Shown: positions 3,189 through 5,977 of the stretch, in pieces | How positions within the stretch are numbered: position 1 is the stretch's first letter | Layout: every line of letters starts with the position of its first letter | NCBI RefSeq assembly: GCF_004770995.1 | Contig: NZ_RQHW01000014.1 | Span: forward strand, 1 to 5,977 | Direction: 5' to 3' | Origin: Leptospira idonii | Lineage (GTDB): Bacteria; Spirochaetota; Leptospiria; Leptospirales; Leptospiraceae | Length of the DNA: 5,977 bases | Notes under the pieces: generated by a model | What the model was told of the DNA's origin: nothing | The model's input: only the letters and a program-made list of their open reading frames with translations | Database searches by the model: none | Made by a program: the position numbers and the translations under genes

Positions 3189-5977
3189 GCACGTATTGCT
3201 CCTGATTCAGTATTGGGGTTATTTGGAGGAGGGGTTATATTCAATCGGAATATATTTTCCAATATCGGAGACATAGTTTCCCAAGAATTATCTATTGGAC
3301 TATCATAGATCTTTAAAATGTCAGTTACTACCTCAGTTGCTCTTTCATGGTCTTTAACATTATCATATTTATTATGAGTTGCATGATTCGCTGGATCTAA
3401 GTAGTTAAAGAAGGTAACGATACCGCCGTCATTTTGATCTTTACCTTCTCTTAACGTATGTCCTTTAGAATACGAATCCTGAACCATATGAATCAGTCTA
3501 CCCACCAATCTATCTCTGTCATACTGACTGAGTTGAATATCAGGGTCTATCGCTAAGGTATACAATGCCTTCGCTTCTTCTAATACTCTAGTTCTTGTCT
3601 GTTCTACTGTTTCGTCGGGTGACGATTGCATCGTATGTGTATGCTGTCTATCCCCTAAATGAACTCGATACGTCTCCGTATTACCAAATAATGCCAGTGC
3701 CAAACTTGGACTTAGATTGTTCGTCAATATCACAAGGGACGTAAAATACGAATTCACGGGGAAATCTGCATCATAATTTCCCTGACCAATACCTGGTCGG
3801 TTCGCTAAATCAAATCCTGCTAATCTCGCTGATTCCTCTGTCAAATTCTCATGAATCGGTTTCTTACCTATCATTGCGGCTATTATATTCGGCTGTTGGT
3901 TAAATACCTCGGTAGGTCTTATTCCTAAACGGATCAGCTCTTGCTGACCTAAGGTGGCTTCTGAGATAATTATATCTCCTTCTAACGTCGAACTTCTTAC
4001 CATTATCTTACCATCAGAACTTATATAATATCCCTTCGCTTCTAACGATTGCTTCTCTTCTGGTTTTAATATTTCGCCACTTAATCTTACATTATTGTCC
4101 TCTGGGCTAAATACAGAATTATAGCTACTGCTAAATAAGTTACTTAATCCATTCATTCCATTACTAAAAGTATTCGGAATGCTTTGGAACATATTCAAGA
4201 TGTTATTTCCAAAGCCACTCAATGCTCCACTTAAGATACTTCCTACTGTTGTCTGGCTCTCTCCTATTCCAAGAAAGCCTAGTCCCGCACCCAATAGACT
4301 CGGGCGTTGATCTGGAACTGGTAGGTTCCCGGCATAAATCATTTCTATCTGTTCCTCTGTCGCTGTAGATAACTCTAATTTGCCTTCTGACGATAAACTC
4401 ACTACCTTGATCGTTCCATCTGTCATTATATAATACCCATTCGTGCGAAGACTATTTCTATCGGCTACACTCAGTAAATCTATTTCTGTTTTTGGGTTAA
4501 ACGCTTCATAAGTATTAGTAAACAAGTTCATTAATCCACTAAATCCTCCAACCAACGCTCCACTCGCTATACTTCCCACTGTAGTTTGAGTTTCACCTTC
4601 TTTACGTCTGGTTAACCCTAGAAATCCAAGTAACGATGTGATTCCCAATGCTCCCATCGCTCCACTTATCAAATCCTGTGTCACTGTAGGTTGGGGGCCC
4701 AATACATTCCACAATGCGGCTTTCTGGGTTTCTGTCAGTCCCTGCAATTTCTCTTCACTCATTACTGTCCTAAGGCGATTGTTCAATTCCGCTTTCGCTA
4801 CCGCTTTTTTAAGACCTTCTTCATCAAGATTTTTGATTTGGTCCTCACTCAACCCGTCTTCTTTTAGTAGTGCTATCTGACCCAGTAATCTCCCTCTATC
4901 TTGTGCAGCATTGATGTTATGTTGCACCCAGTCCATGTCCATATTGCTATAGCCATTACCGGTAACTGTTCCCATGACCACTCCATTCAATAAGCTAGAT
5001 ATTGTTACATTGCCTTCTCGATCCACACGATAACTCATTCCAAAGCCTGTTGTTGAATCGGTATAACTGATCCCTCCTGAGAACCTCTCTATCGTGTCAT
5101 AGTTGATATTTAAGTTCGCTCCGGATCTTGGGCCATCTCCGGCGTTGATGTTTGCTCCAATTCCAAAGCCACCTGTGGCCGCGTTATAATTTCCGTTGAT
5201 TTGTATTCCATTTACGATTGAAGCTGAGCCTTCGAGCCTGGCTCCTCCGTATTCGCTCAGTCGGAGAGACAAGTTCTGGGTTGCATTCCCTATCCCAAGC
5301 ATTCCCCCCCAACCATTATCTCTGTCGTAGCTAACTCCTACGCCTAATGCTGTATTCTGAAGGAGAGGTGCTGCTGTTGCAAATCGGGTCAGATCCATTC
5401 CCCCTCCTGCTGTCATAACACCGAACACCCCGTTCACTAGTCCGGCTACGATCCCTTCTGGTCCATTTCTACTTCCATCTATTGCTTGGATCGCTCCTCG
5501 TATCACTGCCGCTCCCACATTCGCTGTCGATTGCAATAGCGGTAATCCCGTTGACGCTAAATTTGCTAAGGGACCTAACAGAGATGCTGTGGCGCTTCCT
5601 AGTGCAGATAATCCGTTTTGGATCGCTGGTCCCAAAAATCCTCCCGCTCCCAATGTTAATACGGTTACTGCTGCTGTGATCGCTGTTGACCTTGTTGCTT
5701 CCGCCTGGGCCTTCGCTTCAGATCTCCTTCTCTCTATACCAGCTAGCTCTTGTCTTATGAATGTGTTTAATATATCTTTATCTACATTCCCTACACTTGC
5801 TACAGTGTTGATGAATAACTGCTTCTGCAACTCTTCCATAAGTCCTTTCTGGCCACTTGGTACAGAACTATGATAACTGGTTCCCGTCACTGCTAAGCCG
5901 GCATACTGTTGTGCATTCGCTAAATACCTTCTTTCTGCATACGTTAGTTCCATATTTCCAGCAAAACGAAGTTCGGT
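3185..5977 (-). CDS. C-terminal part of a giant polymorphic toxin-like protein (TIGR04388-like) with a zinc phospholipase C-like tip; 5' end outside the window
   Basis: Residues are numbered from the first ATG in the window (5953), giving 922 aa. The frame stays open through eight more codons to the window edge, and no good ribosome site precedes that ATG, so the true start probably lies further upstream. Domain order: charged helix (1-90); Gly/Ala-rich hydrophobic region (91-185); about ten short alternating beta-strands rich in Gly and Asn (200-335), including residues 215-359 shared with the orphan module; charged helical linker with L-S-E-D-Q-I type repeats (360-425); two copies of a QTTVGSI...GYYI spacer unit (432-541 and 553-676); and a C-terminal domain (about 690-905) with His and Asp residues spaced as in zinc-dependent phospholipase C. 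The immunity lipoprotein overlaps its stop codon. The TIGR04388 link is from memory. The secretion route is unknown because the N-terminus is not visible. Confidence 0.85.
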   Translation of the reverse strand, partial: TELRFAGNMELTYAERRYLANAQQYAGLAVTGTSYHSSVPSGQKGLMEELQKQLFINTVASVGNVDKDILNTFIRQELAGIERRRSEAKAQAEATRSTAITAAVTVLTLGAGGFLGPAIQNGLSALGSATASLLGPLANLASTGLPLLQSTANVGAAVIRGAIQAIDGSRNGPEGIVAGLVNGVFGVMTAGGGMDLTRFATAAPLLQNTALGVGVSYDRDNGWGGMLGIGNATQNLSLRLSEYGGARLEGSASIVNGIQINGNYNAATGGFGIGANINAGDGPRSGANLNINYDTIERFSGGISYTDSTTGFGMSYRVDREGNVTISSLLNGVVMGTVTGNGYSNMDMDWVQHNINAAQDRGRLLGQIALLKEDGLSEDQIKNLDEEGLKKAVAKAELNNRLRTVMSEEKLQGLTETQKAALWNVLGPQPTVTQDLISGAMGALGITSLLGFLGLTRRKEGETQTTVGSIASGALVGGFSGLMNLFTNTYEAFNPKTEIDLLSVADRNSLRTNGYYIMTDGTIKVVSLSSEGKLELSTATEEQIEMIYAGNLPVPDQRPSLLGAGLGFLGIGESQTTVGSILSGALSGFGNNILNMFQSIPNTFSNGMNGLSNLFSSSYNSVFSPEDNNVRLSGEILKPEEKQSLEAKGYYISSDGKIMVRSSTLEGDIIISEATLGQQELIRLGIRPTEVFNQQPNIIAAMIGKKPIHENLTEESARLAGFDLANRPGIGQGNYDADFPVNSYFTSLVILTNNLSPSLALALFGNTETYRVHLGDRQHTHTMQSSPDETVEQTRTRVLEEAKALYTLAIDPDIQLSQYDRDRLVGRLIHMVQDSYSKGHTLREGKDQNDGGIVTFFNYLDPANHATHNKYDNVKDHERATEVVTDILKIYDSPIDNSWETMSPILENIFRLNITPPPNNPNTESGAIRA
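3199..3203 (-). promoter_or_regulatory. Ribosome binding site of the immunity lipoprotein, inside the toxin gene
   Basis: AGGAG on the minus strand lies ten bases upstream of the ATG at 3188 and inside the last codons of the toxin gene. Together with the 4-bp stop/start overlap it supports this start and suggests translational coupling. Confidence 0.65.
3239..3886 (-). other. Zinc-dependent phospholipase C-like toxin domain
   Basis: Within residues 690-905 the pattern H822-x3-D826-x5-H832 (IHMVQDSYSKGH) matches the zinc-ligand spacing H118-x3-D122-x5-H128 of Bacillus cereus phospholipase C. Residues H860-N-K-Y-D864-N match its H142-S-K-Y-E146-N, with Glu replaced by Asp. H765-L-G-D, and Asp728 or Asp730 in NYDAD, could supply the remaining ligands (H69 and D55 in the Bacillus enzyme). 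The alignment is by eye from the remembered reference sequence. The same helical fold also includes S1/P1-type nucleases, so a nuclease activity is the alternative. Confidence 0.65.
3926..4297 (-). repeat. Internal spacer repeat, unit 2, in the giant toxin gene
   Basis: Encodes residues 553-676. It shares with unit 1 a Gly/Leu-rich GFLG segment, QTTVGSI-x-SGAL, then GYYI-x-(S/T)-DG-x-I, and an EG...SEAT..Q.E(L/M)I ending. Unit 2 is longer because of extra Asn/Ser/Phe-rich residues at about 583-615. The units are clearly related but well diverged, so this is an old duplication. Confidence 0.75.
4331..4660 (-). repeat. Internal spacer repeat, unit 1, in the giant toxin gene
   Basis: Encodes residues 432-541: LLGFLGL, QTTVGSIASGAL (456-467), NLF, then GYYIMTDGTI (506-515) and TATEEQIEMI. 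It pairs with unit 2 directly downstream. The orphan module has only a loosely similar Gly/Leu-rich stretch and NLF here, so this spacer belongs to the phospholipase C-tipped version. Confidence 0.75.
4877..5312 (-). repeat. Constant-region repeat, copy 1 (main gene)
   Basis: This is the partner of 1709-2144, ungapped. It encodes residues 215-359 of the giant protein, a Gly/Asn-rich beta-strand module ending in a helix (DWVQHNINAAQDRGRLLGQ). In both copies the sequence changes to a different linker and toxin immediately after the Gln codon at 4879-4877, so this is the boundary between constant and variable parts. Confidence 0.95.

Noticed and set aside
1709..5312. Insertion sequence or composite transposon bounded by the long repeats
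   Set aside because: The repeats are in-frame coding sequence, and no transposase or terminal inverted repeats are present. Homologous recombination explains them better.
4638..5873. Several plus-strand open frames opposite the giant gene
   Set aside because: All are antisense to a continuous 922-codon frame with clear domain structure.

Overview
All recognisable genes lie on the minus strand. The window reads as an accessory toxin/immunity locus, most likely from a Leptospira species. This rests on the moderate AT-richness and on my recollection that the large gene resembles the Leptospira-restricted giant proteins modelled as TIGR04388 ('putative large structural protein'). That assignment is from memory and was not searched.

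In transcriptional order (right to left): (1) 5977-3185 is the 3' part of a large gene whose reading frame is still open at the window edge. It has a Gly/Ala-rich hydrophobic region, a beta-strand-rich constant module, a helical linker, two copies of a spacer repeat, and a C-terminal domain with the metal-ligand pattern of zinc-dependent phospholipase C. (2) 3188-2352 is a lipoprotein gene overlapping the first by 4 bp (ATGA), the layout expected of a cognate immunity gene. (3) 2351-2145 is a GC-rich, structured, apparently non-coding spacer. (4) 2134-461 is a 5'-truncated second copy of the large gene. It begins abruptly inside the constant module, whose 142 residues are identical to copy 1, and ends in a different toxin domain, a class 3 lipase with GHSLGG. 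(5) 441-31 is a small exported ankyrin-repeat protein, the probable lipase immunity protein, 19 nt behind the lipase.

The locus therefore has the architecture of a polymorphic toxin: one full-length effector with its immunity gene, followed by an 'orphan' C-terminal module with its own immunity gene. The orphan is joined to the main gene by a 436-bp in-register repeat through which recombination could swap the toxin tip. By hand count the repeat copies differ at 29 nucleotides, all synonymous, unevenly distributed. Both predicted toxins would attack phospholipids by different chemistries, and both predicted immunity proteins carry export signals, so the toxins probably act at the periplasm or membrane of the target. 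No tRNA, rRNA, CRISPR, insertion sequence or convincing promoter or terminator was found.
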